From positions 1-48,180 of the forward strand of contig JAPLJC010000121.1 of assembly GCA_026388765.1 (NCBI GenBank): a DNA stretch of 48,180 nt. Direction: 5' to 3'. A program made the translations under genes and the position numbers. Below are positions 24,787-33,920 of this stretch, piece after piece; the stretch's first letter is position 1; each line of letters starts with the position of its first letter. The notes under the pieces were generated by a model that saw only the letters and a program-made list of their open reading frames with translations, did no database searches and was not told the DNA's origin. The DNA comes from Deltaproteobacteria bacterium (GTDB taxonomy: Bacteria; Desulfobacterota; Desulfobaccia; Desulfobaccales; 0-14-0-80-60-11).

Positions 24787-26244
24787 CTAATAAAGATTCC
24801 AGGTAAACTGCGCCTGAAATAACGACCGGTTAAACTGCCACTCCGGTATATTGGCGCGCGTGTTGGCATAACCGTAACCGAACCAAAAGGCAAGGCGCTC
24901 ATTCAGAGGTTTTTTGACTAGCAGCTGGAGACAATAATTATCGTTTAGTTGCCTTCTGCCGGACCATTCGTCAGTGTTGTCGAAATGCGCCTGCCCGTAT
25001 TCGAAATTTAGCCACCCGGTGAGATCCCAGGGGAGAAAAACCGTGGCATTCGCCGTGGCCCCATACAGGTGGGAAGCCCAAAAAAGACCTTGAGCCAGAT
25101 CACGGTCATAGAAAATCCCCAGCCGCATAATGCCGCGCGCCGGCAAGAGAAACGCCTGGAAAAGATCTATGCGGTGATCCCAACCAGACTGATGATATTC
25201 GTCGCCCCGGGAATACCAAAAGTTCTTATCTCTGGCTCGGTACGTCGCTTCCCCTTTTAAGAAGCTCGTTTCAGGCCAATCAATGGTTAGGCCAGGAATA
25301 TTAAAGGTGCTAAATGGTTTGCCGTTGCCATACCAGGTACGGTCATAGGCGAAGAAAGGCTTGAAGACGAACGGCCCAAGGCGCCAATTAATGAAGGCCT
25401 CCCCTTTGAGGTTTAAAAAGTCCCAGGACTGGAGGTAAAGGTGCCCGCTATCAGAGCCATTAAAACGCAATCCCAGGTTAAAGTCATCGCGTATGAGCGG
25501 GTAATACTCGGTGCGGTCGCCCAAGATACCCCCCCAATCCGTGTACTTGGGTGACTTGCGTGCCGGAGTAGCAAGGTAATAAGGTCTTGTATGTAACTCC
25601 ACATTACTGTCATAGTTAAGGCCTACGGCAACCTCCTGGCGAAACTTCTTGATCTGGACGTCCACCGGGGTAAGGAGAATTTCCTCATAAGGCTTGAAAT
25701 AAGAGGCGAATTCAGGGCTAAGATGATAGCCTTCCTGCAATTCTTTAAGGCCTTGTTGGGGGTGGTTCATCTGTATCTCGCAAAGGCCTAGATAATAACT
25801 TATCAAGCCCTTTTCCGGGTCTTGCTCTTTGGCGTTCCGCAAATATTTCTCAGCTTGCTGATATTCCCCTAAGCAATATTTTGTGATGCCAAGATAAAGA
25901 AGGCCATCTTTGATATGGGAATCTAGAGAAATGGCGACCTGAAAACTGTGGAGGGCTTCCTGATATTTTTTCAGGGCCAGGTAACAAAGCCCCAATGCAA
26001 GCCTGATATCGGCGCGCTCTGGTCCTATCGCTGCTGCCTGGGATAGCTGGTCGCTTGCCTCTTGGTAACTTCCGAGCGCATATGCTTGGCTGCCACGGGC
26101 ATAAAGCATTTCAGCCGGGAGAGAACTCGAGGCCCGGCTTATGGTGGCCGAAAAAAATATGGCCACAACTAGATAAAATGAAGCTATGGAAAGAAACCAG
26201 GACTTGGTAATATTGTCCCTTCGCTTGACAACCCTTATATTCAT
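24787..26244 (-). CDS. TPR protein with C-terminal outer-membrane beta-barrel, copy 1
   Basis: 485 residues. An N-terminal signal/anchor (about 15-40) precedes four to five TPRs (about 45-195, for example AYALGSYQEASDQLSQAAAIGP). A region of alternating aromatic beta-strands (about 205-485) ends in LYand begins with VGLNYDSNVEL, typical of an outer-membrane barrel with a terminal aromatic. The layout resembles Slam/DUF560-like proteins and polysaccharide-export porins, but I cannot assign either. GAGGGGG lies seven bases before the ATG. Co-transcribed with the FecR gene. Base composition is less GC-rich than the housekeeping neighbours. Confidence 0.78.
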   Translation of the reverse strand: MNIRVVKRRDNITKSWFLSIASFYLVVAIFFSATISRASSSLPAEMLYARGSQAYALGSYQEASDQLSQAAAIGPERADIRLALGLCYLALKKYQEALHSFQVAISLDSHIKDGLLYLGITKYCLGEYQQAEKYLRNAKEQDPEKGLISYYLGLCEIQMNHPQQGLKELQEGYHLSPEFASYFKPYEEILLTPVDVQIKKFRQEVAVGLNYDSNVELHTRPYYLATPARKSPKYTDWGGILGDRTEYYPLIRDDFNLGLRFNGSDSGHLYLQSWDFLNLKGEAFINWRLGPFVFKPFFAYDRTWYGNGKPFSTFNIPGLTIDWPETSFLKGEATYRARDKNFWYSRGDEYHQSGWDHRIDLFQAFLLPARGIMRLGIFYDRDLAQGLFWASHLYGATANATVFLPWDLTGWLNFEYGQAHFDNTDEWSGRRQLNDNYCLQLLVKKPLNERLAFWFGYGYANTRANIPEWQFNRSLFQAQFTWNLY

Positions 26245-26721
26245 TCAATGCCCCCTCTGCCTGATGCCATTTTTGGAGCCCTGAATTGGGTTCTTCTAGC
26301 TTCAATCAAGATTAGGCGATAGCCTTTGGCTATACCATTAAAAATTGGTATTGGGGACTTCCCTCCCGAGCTTGACTCCAAGAAGGTTCCTCTTTTTACA
26401 GCCAGAGAGTCTTGAGGGAGCATGATAGCACAAATTTCGCAGATAAAGTATTTTGTCCTAAAAGGAAGTTTACTACACTCTCAGGTCCAGATGCCTTACT
26501 GCTTTGGACCTTAAGGACCCCCAGGCCAGCACCGGTCGCTAATGTGAGCCTGAGGTGGAGGTCGCATGGATATACCACCTCCGGTAACAGATAACTTGCC
26601 CTTATCAGTAGCTTCCTAAGCAAACCAATAACTTATCGATATGAACTGGATAGAGAGAATGGAGTCTTGGGTTAGCGGACTTCCGGAATCCAGGGGAGGA
26701 GATAGCAAATTAACCTGAAGT
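26245..26721. other. Gene-free upstream region of the TPR-barrel/FecR operon
   Basis: About 480 bases without a credible gene. It should contain the promoter of the minus-strand operon, but I found no unambiguous -35/-10 pair. The short ORFs listed on both strands lack any recognisable feature. Confidence 0.4.
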
Positions 26722-26722
26722 C

Positions 26723-26762
26723 AAAAAAAGAAAGGGCGGGAAACCCCGCCCTTTCTTTTTTT
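26723..26762. terminator. Strong bidirectional Rho-independent terminator
   Basis: An 18-bp perfect stem (AAAGGGCGGG core extended by A/T tracts) around an AAAC loop, with T-runs on either strand. It is the duplicated version of the dnaK terminator and is more symmetrical than the original. Confidence 0.85.
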
Positions 26763-26788
26763 ATAAATTAAAGCTGAACCAACCAGTC

Positions 26789-26876
26789 TTATTTAACTTC
26801 CTCGAACTCCGCCTCCACCACCTCTTCTTCGGGCTTTTTGGGCTTCTCTTCCTGGCCCGGAACCGCGCCCGCCGCC
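26789..26876 (-). pseudogene. Orphan 3' fragment of dnaK
   Basis: In frame on the minus strand this reads ...[19 protein letters not shown] and on through EEVK to a TAA stop, identical to the last 20 residues of the intact DnaK at 29658-31574. There is no start or upstream coding sequence; homology stops at the GC-rich linker. It is a remnant of a duplication, not a gene. Confidence 0.88.
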
Positions 26877-26924
26877 CGCGGGACAGTGCAGAAAATTGCC
26901 ACAGGATTATGAGGCTATCTAATC

Positions 26925-26988
26925 AGCCCGAATTGGGTGACAAAGTTCGTAAATTTATGTTATATTGTTGTCGTCAGACAATTCGGCT
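26925..26988 (+). promoter_or_regulatory. Promoter inside an imperfect inverted repeat
   Basis: GTGACA (26937-26942), a 17-bp AT-rich spacer and TTATAT (26960-26965) form a plausible sigma-70 promoter for the delta-60-repeat gene. The flanks AGCCCGAATTGGGTGAC (26925-26941) and GTCAGACAATTCGGCT (26973-26988) are near-exact inverse copies, overlapping the -35 and the expected start site as an operator would. Confidence 0.5.
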
Positions 26989-27085
26989 ATAAAATTGAGG
27001 ATATTGGTCTGGGTTAAACTCGGCGAAAAGTGATAACCATTCTTTAATGGCCTGGCTATCAACCAAAGATTTTGTCGGAGGGACC

Positions 27086-29479
27086 ATGAAGCCTCATCAT
27101 TTACTCGTTGCCGGCCTGACGGAAGGATCCCTAAGGAAAGCCCACCTCCCTCTCCGGCGCCGGGCCTGCCGCGACCTGGCCGTTATCCTGGTGATCTGCT
27201 GCCTTTTCCTGGCCTTACCCGCTGCCGCCGCAGCCGGTGACGCCGACTGGGACCACACCTTTAATTCCGGCCTCGTTGAGAAGATCTGCGTAATCCGGGG
27301 CAAAGTCGATTACACCGACGGCCGGTTTCTCCTCTATGGTTTCTTCTCTACCCTGAGCGCAGGTATCTGGCGCAATTCTATCGCCCGCCTGAATGCCGAC
27401 GGCACCCCGGATCCCTCCTTCAATGCCCCAGTCAATGGCGAGGTGCGCCGCGTCTATTTACTGGACAGCGGCCAGATTTTAATCGCCGGAAAATTCACCA
27501 TCGGCACTTTTATTAATTTCGCCCGCTTGAACGCCGACGGCTCGGTGGACACCTCCTTCCCCAAGGTCTTCAACTCTTCCGGGGCAGTAAATGATATCGC
27601 GGTGCAAGCGGACGGCAAGATCCTGCTGGGGGGCTATTCCATGGCCGTCCCGGGAAGCACCGCCAACACCTTTCATCTGCTCCGTTTGAACAGCGACGGC
27701 ACCCTGGATGACAGCTATCCCCGGCGCTCGGCTCCCGGAGGCTACGTCTCTTCCGTCGGAATACTCAGCGGCGACGCGGCGCGCCTCTTCGGGACCCTGC
27801 CCCGCGCCGGTACCGCGCACGTGGATTACCAGCTGGACCTGGCCAGCACCGGTGTGGTGCAGACACACCTCGGGGATGAGACGGTGGACGGCCCCATCCT
27901 GAGCATGGGCCAGCAGAGCAACGGCCAGTGGCTGATCTCCGGGCAGTTCCAGCATGTCTTGGGCGTGGCCAGGAGCCGCGTCGCCCGCTTCAACCTGGAT
28001 ATGACCCTGGACCCTAACTTTAATATCGGCGCCGGCGCCAACGCTTCGGTGTCGCAACTCACGGTCCAGGCGGACGACAAGATTGTCCTGGCTGGCAATT
28101 TTGATGCTTTTAACGGCACTGCCTGCGGCTATCTGGTGCGTCTCAATACCGACGGCTCGGTGGACTCCACCTTCGCCACCGGGACCGGGGCCGATTACCG
28201 CATTGTGCGCCTGACCGCCGGCGGCAGCGGTTGGCTGATCTACGGATATTTCCGCAATTATAACGGCTCTTCCCGGTACGGTATTGCCAGCCTGGACGCC
28301 AACGGCGGCCTGACCGGTAGCAACGTGTATGTCTTTAGTTACTATCTTGGGACGGTCTATGCCCTGGCGGCCCAAAACGACGGCAAGATCCTGGTGGGCG
28401 GCGACTTTACCGGAGTGAGCGCCAAGTACCGGGGCGGCATTGCCCGGCTCAACCCTGACGGCAGCCTGGACACCTCGTTCAAAGGCGGGCTGGACGGCTA
28501 CGTGGAAAGCATCGCCATCCAGGACGACGGCAAAATCCTGCTGGCCGGCAACTTCGGCGCGGCCCAAGATTACGCCCGCACCAGCCTGGCCCGGCTGAAC
28601 GCTGACGGCTCCTTGGATACCACTTTTAACCCTCTGGTGGTAAAAGGGGACGGGTCCGTCAGCGACCTGCGCCAGGTCGTGCGCTTGTCAGGCGGGCAGC
28701 CCGTGGTCGCCGGGGATTTCGCCCAGGTCTGCGGCGCTAACCGCACCATAGTGGTCCGCCTGAACGGGGACGGTTCCCTGGACGCCGCCTTCAACGCCCA
28801 GCTCAACGCCACCGGGGTCAGCAATATCATGGGCTACCGGGTGGCGATGGCGGGCGGCAATTATGTGGTGTATGGCTCATTGTTACTGAACGGCACCTCC
28901 CGGGGGTTCTTGACCCGCTTCACCAACACCGGCGCCCTGGACACCACCTTTGGCCCCACCGCCCCGCCCACCCCGGTGGCCAATGTTATTATTCTGGACA
29001 GCGGCTCTAGTCCGACCCCGGCGGCCGACATGTTCCTCCAGAACGACGGCAAGATCGTGGTGGGCGGCAGCTTTTCCCATATTATTGACAGCTCCGGCAG
29101 CCCTCCCGCCAGATGGTCCATCGTCCGGTTCTCGGGCAGCGGCTTCCTGGATGACACCTTTTTTTACCATGGCTCATCCAATACCATCAACGCCATGGCC
29201 TTGCAGTTTAACGGCAAGATCCTTGTCGGCTCGGGGTCTCTGTTCCGTCTGTACCCCGACGGCAACCTGGACACCGCTCCATTCATGGCGGGACCGGTCT
29301 TCGCCATATTGCGCCAGGCCAGCGGCAAGAATATATTCGCCGGGAATCTCAAATATTACTTCTCCAGTCTCCAACAGAGTATCCCCCGCATCGGCACCCC
29401 GCCCCTTCCTAATGCGGGCGTGGCGGCGGGTATGCTGGGTCCTCTTTTGGAGGATAAGCCATATCCGTGGCCCTTTTAG
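27086..29479 (+). CDS. Secreted delta-60-repeat beta-propeller-like protein
   Basis: 797 residues from ATG 27086, behind GGAGGG; the track start 13 codons earlier has no site. A long N-terminal region (basic, then ICCLFLALPAAAAAG near 45-60) is a probable signal peptide. The body is about 12-13 tandem units of about 50 residues following the delta-60 pattern (QxDGKILxGGxF...xxRLNxDGSLDxxF), for example ARLNADGSVDTSF and ARLNPDGSLDTSF. Such proteins are extracellular and likely form beta-propellers. There is no obvious surface anchor; the C-terminus is GMLGPLLEDKPYPWPF. It lies between the two direct copies of the dnaK tail, which suggests insertion or rearrangement. Confidence 0.85.
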   Translation: MKPHHLLVAGLTEGSLRKAHLPLRRRACRDLAVILVICCLFLALPAAAAAGDADWDHTFNSGLVEKICVIRGKVDYTDGRFLLYGFFSTLSAGIWRNSIARLNADGTPDPSFNAPVNGEVRRVYLLDSGQILIAGKFTIGTFINFARLNADGSVDTSFPKVFNSSGAVNDIAVQADGKILLGGYSMAVPGSTANTFHLLRLNSDGTLDDSYPRRSAPGGYVSSVGILSGDAARLFGTLPRAGTAHVDYQLDLASTGVVQTHLGDETVDGPILSMGQQSNGQWLISGQFQHVLGVARSRVARFNLDMTLDPNFNIGAGANASVSQLTVQADDKIVLAGNFDAFNGTACGYLVRLNTDGSVDSTFATGTGADYRIVRLTAGGSGWLIYGYFRNYNGSSRYGIASLDANGGLTGSNVYVFSYYLGTVYALAAQNDGKILVGGDFTGVSAKYRGGIARLNPDGSLDTSFKGGLDGYVESIAIQDDGKILLAGNFGAAQDYARTSLARLNADGSLDTTFNPLVVKGDGSVSDLRQVVRLSGGQPVVAGDFAQVCGANRTIVVRLNGDGSLDAAFNAQLNATGVSNIMGYRVAMAGGNYVVYGSLLLNGTSRGFLTRFTNTGALDTTFGPTAPPTPVANVIILDSGSSPTPAADMFLQNDGKIVVGGSFSHIIDSSGSPPARWSIVRFSGSGFLDDTFFYHGSSNTINAMALQFNGKILVGSGSLFRLYPDGNLDTAPFMAGPVFAILRQASGKNIFAGNLKYYFSSLQQSIPRIGTPPLPNAGVAAGMLGPLLEDKPYPWPF

Positions 29480-29590
29480 CTATCACCAGGGCCCGACCAT
29501 CGTGGAAATAGTCCATAGCCGGTTATTGATCCCTGCTTCCACCGCTGGCATTACCCGCAGCATCTGGTGAATCCGCACAGAGTTGGAAGC

Positions 29591-29746
29591 CAAAAAAAGA
29601 AAGGGCGGGAAACCCCGCCCTTCTATTTTTATATAATTAAAACTGAACCAACCAGTCTTACTTAACTTCCTCGAACTCCGCCTCCACCACCTCTTCTTCG
29701 GGCTTTTTGGGCTTCTCTTCGTGGCCCGGGCCCGGGCCCGCCGCCC
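29591..29746. repeat. Direct repeat of the dnaK 3' end and terminator (copy B, native)
   Basis: The native dnaK tail and terminator, matched by copy A at 26722-26876. Divergence is concentrated in the AT tracts of the terminator and in the GPGPG-like linker codons. Confidence 0.88.
29592..29630. terminator. dnaK / delta-60 gene terminator
   Basis: GGGCGGG-AAAC-CCCGCCC hairpin with an A-tract before and a T-rich stretch after, so it can serve dnaK on the minus strand and the delta-60 gene on the plus strand. Confidence 0.8.
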
Positions 29747-31574
29747 CGGCCCCGGGGCCGCCGGCCGCGCCGGTCTTGGCGTACATCTGCTCCGCCAGCT
29801 TGTGGGAGGCCTTCATCAGCTCATCCGTATGCTGCTTGATGACGGCGACGTCGGTGCCTTCGATGGCGGTCTTCAGAGGCGTGATTTTGGCCTCGATGTC
29901 CGCCTTGGTGGCCTCGTCCACCTTGTCCCCCAGGTCCGCCAGGGTCTTCTGGGTGGTGTAGATCAGGGAGTCGGCCTGGTTGCGGGCCTCGGCCAGCTCC
30001 TTCTTGCGATGGTCTTCCTCGGCGTGGAGTTGGGCCTCTTTCACCAGGTTGTCGATCTCATCCTTGTTGAGACCGCTGGGAGCGGTGATGCGGATGGACT
30101 GCTCCTGCCCGGTGCCCAGATCCTTGGCGGCCACGTGGACGATGCCGTTGGCGTCGATGTCGAAAGACACCTCGACCTGAGGGATGCCGCGGGGGGCCGG
30201 CGGGATGCCGAAGAGCTCGAAGCGCCCCAGGGTCTTGTTGCCATCGGCCATCTCCCGCTCGCCCTGGAGCACGTGGATGGTCACCGCGGTCTGGTTGTCG
30301 GCCGCGGTGGAGAATACCTGGCTCTTGCGGGTGGGGATGGTGGTGTTGCGCTCGATGATCTTGGTGAAGACCCCGCCCAGGGTTTCGATGCCCAGGGACA
30401 GGGGGGTGACGTCCAGCAGCAGGATGTCCTTGACCTCGCCCTTAAGCACCCCGGCCTGGATGGCGGCGCCCACGGCCACCACTTCGTCGGGATTGACCCC
30501 CTTATGGGGCTCCTTGTCGAAGATCTGCCGGACCTTCTCCTGCACCCGGGGCATACGGGTCATGCCGCCCACCAGGATGACTTCGTCGATATCCTTGGTG
30601 GTGGCCTTGGCGTCCCGCAGGGCACTGAGGCAGGGGCCTTCGCAGCGGTCGATGAGCTCCGCCACCAGGGACTCCATCTTGGCCCGGGTCAGTTTGATCA
30701 GCAGGTGCTTGGGGCCGGAGGCGTCGGCGGTGATAAAGGGCAGGTTGACGTCGGTCTCCAGGGCGGTGGAGAGCTCGCACTTGGCCTTCTCCCCGGCTTC
30801 CTTCAGGCGCTGCAAGGCCATGCGGTCCTTCCTCAGGTCGATGCCCTGCTCCCGGAGGAACTCGTCGGCCAGGAAATCCATCAGGCGCTGATCGAAGTCG
30901 TCGCCCCCCAGGTGCGTGTCGCCGTTAGTCGATTTTACTTCAAAGACCCCTTCGCCCAGCTCCAGGATGGAGATGTCGAAGGTGCCGCCACCCAGGTCGA
31001 AGACCGCCACCCGTTCTTCCTTCTTCTTCTCCAGGCCGTAGGCCATGGAGGCGGCGGTGGGTTCGTTGATGATCCTGAGGACGTTCAAGCCGGCGATGGT
31101 TCCCGCGTCTTTGGTGGCCTGGCGCTGGGCGTCGTTGAAATAGGCCGGCACGGTGATCACCGCCTCGGTCACCTTCTCACCCAGATACTCCTCCGCGGTC
31201 TGCTTCATCTTGGTGAGAATCATGGCCGAGATTTCGGCGGGCGAGTAAGTGCGGCCCCGGATTTCCACGTGAGCGTCACCGTTGGCGGCCTGGACGATCT
31301 TGTAGGGCAGGATCTTGGTATCCCGCTGCACTTCCGGATCGCTGTATTTGCGGCCGATGAGGCGTTTGATGGAAAAGACGGTGTTCAAAGGATTGGTGAT
31401 GGCCTGGCGTTTGGCGATCTGGCCCACCAGGCGTTCCCCGGTCTCGGTAAAGGCCACCACCGAGGGGGTGGTGCGAGCTCCTTCAACATTGGCGATGACC
31501 TTAGGCTCTCCACCTTCCATAATGGCAACACATGAGTTGGTGGTGCCTAAATCAATGCCTATGAGTTTTGACAT
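29658..31574 (-). CDS. dnaK: Molecular chaperone DnaK (Hsp70)
   Basis: 638 residues. ATPase-domain signatures are IDLGTTNS (residues 6-13), [14 protein letters not shown] (near 195) and [14 protein letters not shown] (near 335). A substrate-binding domain (from about 390, [14 protein letters not shown]) and a helical lid follow, then a Gly/Ala/Pro linker and the acidic tail [13 protein letters not shown] that docks co-chaperones. Its ATG immediately follows the grpE stop with no gap, so translation is coupled, and GAGGAAAG lies within the grpE end. It folds proteins with DnaJ and GrpE under HrcA/CIRCE control. No dnaJ follows; the delta-60 gene occupies that position. Confidence 0.98.
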   Translation of the reverse strand: MSKLIGIDLGTTNSCVAIMEGGEPKVIANVEGARTTPSVVAFTETGERLVGQIAKRQAITNPLNTVFSIKRLIGRKYSDPEVQRDTKILPYKIVQAANGDAHVEIRGRTYSPAEISAMILTKMKQTAEEYLGEKVTEAVITVPAYFNDAQRQATKDAGTIAGLNVLRIINEPTAASMAYGLEKKKEERVAVFDLGGGTFDISILELGEGVFEVKSTNGDTHLGGDDFDQRLMDFLADEFLREQGIDLRKDRMALQRLKEAGEKAKCELSTALETDVNLPFITADASGPKHLLIKLTRAKMESLVAELIDRCEGPCLSALRDAKATTKDIDEVILVGGMTRMPRVQEKVRQIFDKEPHKGVNPDEVVAVGAAIQAGVLKGEVKDILLLDVTPLSLGIETLGGVFTKIIERNTTIPTRKSQVFSTAADNQTAVTIHVLQGEREMADGNKTLGRFELFGIPPAPRGIPQVEVSFDIDANGIVHVAAKDLGTGQEQSIRITAPSGLNKDEIDNLVKEAQLHAEEDHRKKELAEARNQADSLIYTTQKTLADLGDKVDEATKADIEAKITPLKTAIEGTDVAVIKQHTDELMKASHKLAEQMYAKTGAAGGPGAGAAGPGPGHEEKPKKPEEEVVEAEFEEVK

Positions 31575-32189
31575 TTAACTTTCCTCCTGAGTAGTCGAAT
31601 CGTCTTGACTTGCTGTTTCTTGGGTATTGCGAGCCACTACCACCATGGCCGGCCGTAGCAGCCGGTTCTGGAGCAGGTAGCCTTTTTGCATTTCCTTGAG
31701 CACGGTGCAATCTGGGACTTCCGGCGCCATTTCCTGCAGCACCGCGTTGTGAAAATTCGGGTCGAATTGTTGACCCACCGCCACGATGGGGGTTACCCCA
31801 AACCGGGCCAAGGCCTTCAAGAAGCCCTGGTGCACCAGGTCAATCCCTTCCAGGAAGGGGGCCGCGGTTCCCGCTTGACGGCCGTGGTCCAGAGCCAGCT
31901 CCAGGTTGTCCACCACCGGCAGCAGCTCTTTGATCAGGTTTTCGTTGGCAAATTGCAACAGATCGGCCTTCTCTCGCTCCAACCGCTTCTTCAAGTTTTC
32001 CATTTCCGCGGCGAGCCTCAGGGCGCGATCGTAATTCTCCTGGGCTTCTTTGGTCTTCTCTGCCAACTGTTGCTGCAATTGAGCCATATCGGCCGGCAGC
32101 CGCGGGGCTGCGGCGGCTTCGGGCGCTAGGGGATCCTCCGGGCCGGCGGCCTTCGGTTGCTCCACTTTATGGTGTCTGGCTGAAGTCAT
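31575..32189 (-). CDS. grpE: Nucleotide exchange factor GrpE
   Basis: 204 residues. A low-complexity N-terminus (about 1-35) precedes a long coiled coil (about 38-90, AQLQQQLAEKTKEAQENYDRALRLAAEMENLKKR) and the C-terminal beta-wing domain (about 130-190, FDPNFHNAVLQ...). It releases ADP from DnaK. It is the middle gene of hrcA-grpE-dnaK; its stop codon abuts the dnaK ATG. Confidence 0.96.
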   Translation of the reverse strand: MTSARHHKVEQPKAAGPEDPLAPEAAAAPRLPADMAQLQQQLAEKTKEAQENYDRALRLAAEMENLKKRLEREKADLLQFANENLIKELLPVVDNLELALDHGRQAGTAAPFLEGIDLVHQGFLKALARFGVTPIVAVGQQFDPNFHNAVLQEMAPEVPDCTVLKEMQKGYLLQNRLLRPAMVVVARNTQETASQDDSTTQEES

Positions 32190-32269
32190 AAATCCATGTC
32201 TCCTTCAACTTCCCCCAAAACCGAGACCCCAGACGAGGTCGGCAATTTTTCTCAAGCGGGGCGCGGGCC

Positions 32270-33316
32270 TCAACTCTGCCGCTGATTGAGCAGGTTGGTG
32301 ACCATGGCGGCAGTATAGCGCACGATGGGAACCAGCCGGGCATAATCCATGCGCATGGGGCCGATGATCCCCAGGCAACCCAAGGGAGAGTGCAAGGCGC
32401 CGTAAGACGAGGCCACCAGGGAAAGCTGCATTTCGGGAAAGTGTTCGCTCGGGCTGATGATGATCTGCACTCCCTGGGCCGCCAGGGTTCGATCCAGCAG
32501 GGTGATCAGCCGGTGTTTCTCTTCAAAGGCCTGGAACATAGTGCGCATCTTGGCCACGTCCTCGGCAAATTCCCGGTAGTCCAGGATCTGGCTGGTGCCC
32601 TCGATGTAGAGCTCTTCTTCCTCGTCCCGCTCGTCGCTCTGGAGCGCCTGACGGCTGAGACTCAAGGCCTGGGAAATCATCTGATCAAAAAGGTTCTTTT
32701 CTTCCTCCATCTGGGCCAGGATCTTCTGCCGGCTCTCCCCCAGGGTGAGGTTCTGGCATAGCTCATTGAGATAGTGGCTGAACCGGTCCAGCAGGTCCTG
32801 GGAATAGCGCGCATCACCCCGCACGAACCGGGTCTGCACCTGGTCATCCTGGGAGACCAGGATCGTCAGGATCCCGTCGCTGCTCAGGCCGATGAACTGG
32901 ACGTGTTTCAGCCGCATCCCCTGGGGCCTGGGGGCCAAGACCAGGGCCGGATGGCCGCTCACCGCGGAGAGCACCCGGGAAGCCTGGCGGAACAGGTCCT
33001 GGGGTTCGCTGGAGGATGGCGAGAAAGCCGCCTGAATCTTCTGCTGCACCGATGCCCCTAACTCCTGGACGGGCAGGATGTGGTCCACATAATAGCGGAA
33101 CCCCTTGGGGGTGGGTAATCTCCCGGCGGAGGTGTGCGGCTGTTGCACGTAACCCCGCTCCTCCAGGTCCATCATCAGGTTGCGGATGCTGGCCGAAGAG
33201 AGGTTGAGGCCGGAAATCTTGGCCACCATCCGGGAACCCACCGGCTCGCCGGTGACAATATACTGGGCCACCACGGTTTTCAATACCCGGGTGTCGCGCT
33301 CGCCTAAGAGTTCCAT
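32270..33316 (-). CDS. hrcA: Heat-inducible transcription repressor HrcA
   Basis: The repressor of class I heat-shock genes; binds CIRCE as a dimer and needs GroE for folding. The winged-helix N-terminus is recognisable (LGERDTRVLKTVVAQYIVTGEPVGSR, then NLSSASIRNLMMDLEERGYV and PHTSAGRLPTPKGFRYYVD). A GAF-like core and insert domain follow to the C-terminus. Several in-frame ATGs (33334, 33328, 33316) follow a TTG at 33340 and none has a strong SD. I favour 33316 (348 residues) because HrcA normally starts a few residues before L-x-x-R. It heads the chaperone operon and represses itself through the CIRCE at 33399-33425. Confidence 0.93.
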   Translation of the reverse strand: MELLGERDTRVLKTVVAQYIVTGEPVGSRMVAKISGLNLSSASIRNLMMDLEERGYVQQPHTSAGRLPTPKGFRYYVDHILPVQELGASVQQKIQAAFSPSSSEPQDLFRQASRVLSAVSGHPALVLAPRPQGMRLKHVQFIGLSSDGILTILVSQDDQVQTRFVRGDARYSQDLLDRFSHYLNELCQNLTLGESRQKILAQMEEEKNLFDQMISQALSLSRQALQSDERDEEEELYIEGTSQILDYREFAEDVAKMRTMFQAFEEKHRLITLLDRTLAAQGVQIIISPSEHFPEMQLSLVASSYGALHSPLGCLGIIGPMRMDYARLVPIVRYTAAMVTNLLNQRQS

Positions 33317-33376
33317 TACCAATTCCATGGCCATTACCAAATATGAAAGTTAATAATCTAACCTGGATTTGTCAAG

Positions 33377-33405
33377 AGTATAAGGCATTTTTGCCCAAAT
33401 AGCAA
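33377..33405 (-). promoter_or_regulatory. hrcA operon promoter
   Basis: On the minus strand, -35 TTGCTA (33405-33400), a 17-bp spacer and -10 TATACT (33382-33377). Transcription would begin near 33370, about 35-55 bases before the candidate hrcA starts. The -35 lies inside the CIRCE element. A second -35-like TTGACA at 33375-33370 has a weaker -10. Confidence 0.65.
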
Positions 33406-33425
33406 CACCTTGGCGAGAGTGCTAA
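33399..33425 (-). promoter_or_regulatory. CIRCE operator
   Basis: Reading on the minus strand: a perfect left half TTAGCACTC, a 9-bp spacer and a degenerate right half TGTTGCTAT (consensus GAGTGCTAA). It overlaps the -35 of the hrcA promoter, as expected for HrcA repression. Confidence 0.82.
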
Positions 33426-33497
33426 TAACTCTGAGACGCCAACCCATTTTGATATCACTTTGCTCAAGGGTTATTTTAGCTGGCCTGCAAAATTCTT

Positions 33498-33520
33498 CCC
33501 TCTCCCCTCGGGGGAGAGGG
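33498..33520. repeat. Perfect 23-nt palindrome
   Basis: CCCTCTCCCC-TCG-GGGGAGAGGG in the gene-poor stretch between the CIRCE region and higA. No T-run follows; REP-like. Confidence 0.6.
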
Positions 33521-33546
33521 TCAGGTTGCGGGGGGCGAATGTAGCC

Positions 33547-33562
33547 GCAGGCTTTAGCCTGC
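33547..33562. repeat. REP-like GCAGGCTTTAGCCTGC palindrome
   Basis: A 16-nt palindrome preceded by GTAGCC, between hrcA's upstream region and higA. A relative (GCAGGCTTCCAGCCTG, preceded by GTAGC) lies at 48005-48020. Confidence 0.65.
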
Positions 33563-33603
33563 CTTGTTCATATTCACAAGGCAACTTCACCTATCAGGCA
33601 TTC

Positions 33604-33906
33604 TCAAGCCGCGGTCTCCACTGGCTTAATCTTTAGATATTCCTCACCATGAATCTGCAAGGTGTCCCATAAGTCGAGGTCGGTTTGCAGGCCGAGCCAG
33701 AACTCCGGGGTGGTCTCGAAAAGCCTCGCCAGGCGAAAGGCGGTGTCAGGGGTGATCCCCCGCTTGCCGCGCAAGATCTCGCTCAAACGCACGCGAGTGA
33801 TCCCCAGGGCCGCTGCCAGCGCTTTCTGGCTGAGCCCCAAAGGCTCTAAGAATTCATGCCGCAGGATTTCTCCCGGCGGGGTGGGACGCCGATTCCGGGG
33901 TAGCAT
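33604..33906 (-). CDS. higA: HigA-family antitoxin (HTH-XRE)
   Basis: 100 residues. N-terminal TPPGEILRHEFLEPLGLSQ is the hallmark of HigA (VapI-like). The helix-turn-helix covers about 25-65 (LSQKALAAALGITRVRLSEILRGKRGIT), followed by a helix with TPEFWLGLQTDLDLW. It should neutralise HigB and repress the operon. It starts 14 bases after the higB stop, in the toxin-first order typical of higBA. Confidence 0.93.
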   Translation of the reverse strand: MLPRNRRPTPPGEILRHEFLEPLGLSQKALAAALGITRVRLSEILRGKRGITPDTAFRLARLFETTPEFWLGLQTDLDLWDTLQIHGEEYLKIKPVETAA

Positions 33907-33920
33907 GTTTTCTCCTCAAT

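Larger units (their letters stand above)
26722..26876. repeat. Direct repeat of the dnaK 3' end and terminator (copy A)
   Basis: About 155 bp matching 29591-29746 in the same orientation, with roughly a dozen differences by eye. It includes the terminator hairpin, the 20-odd bases before it and the codons for the DnaK tail. The two copies bracket the delta-60-repeat gene. Confidence 0.88.
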
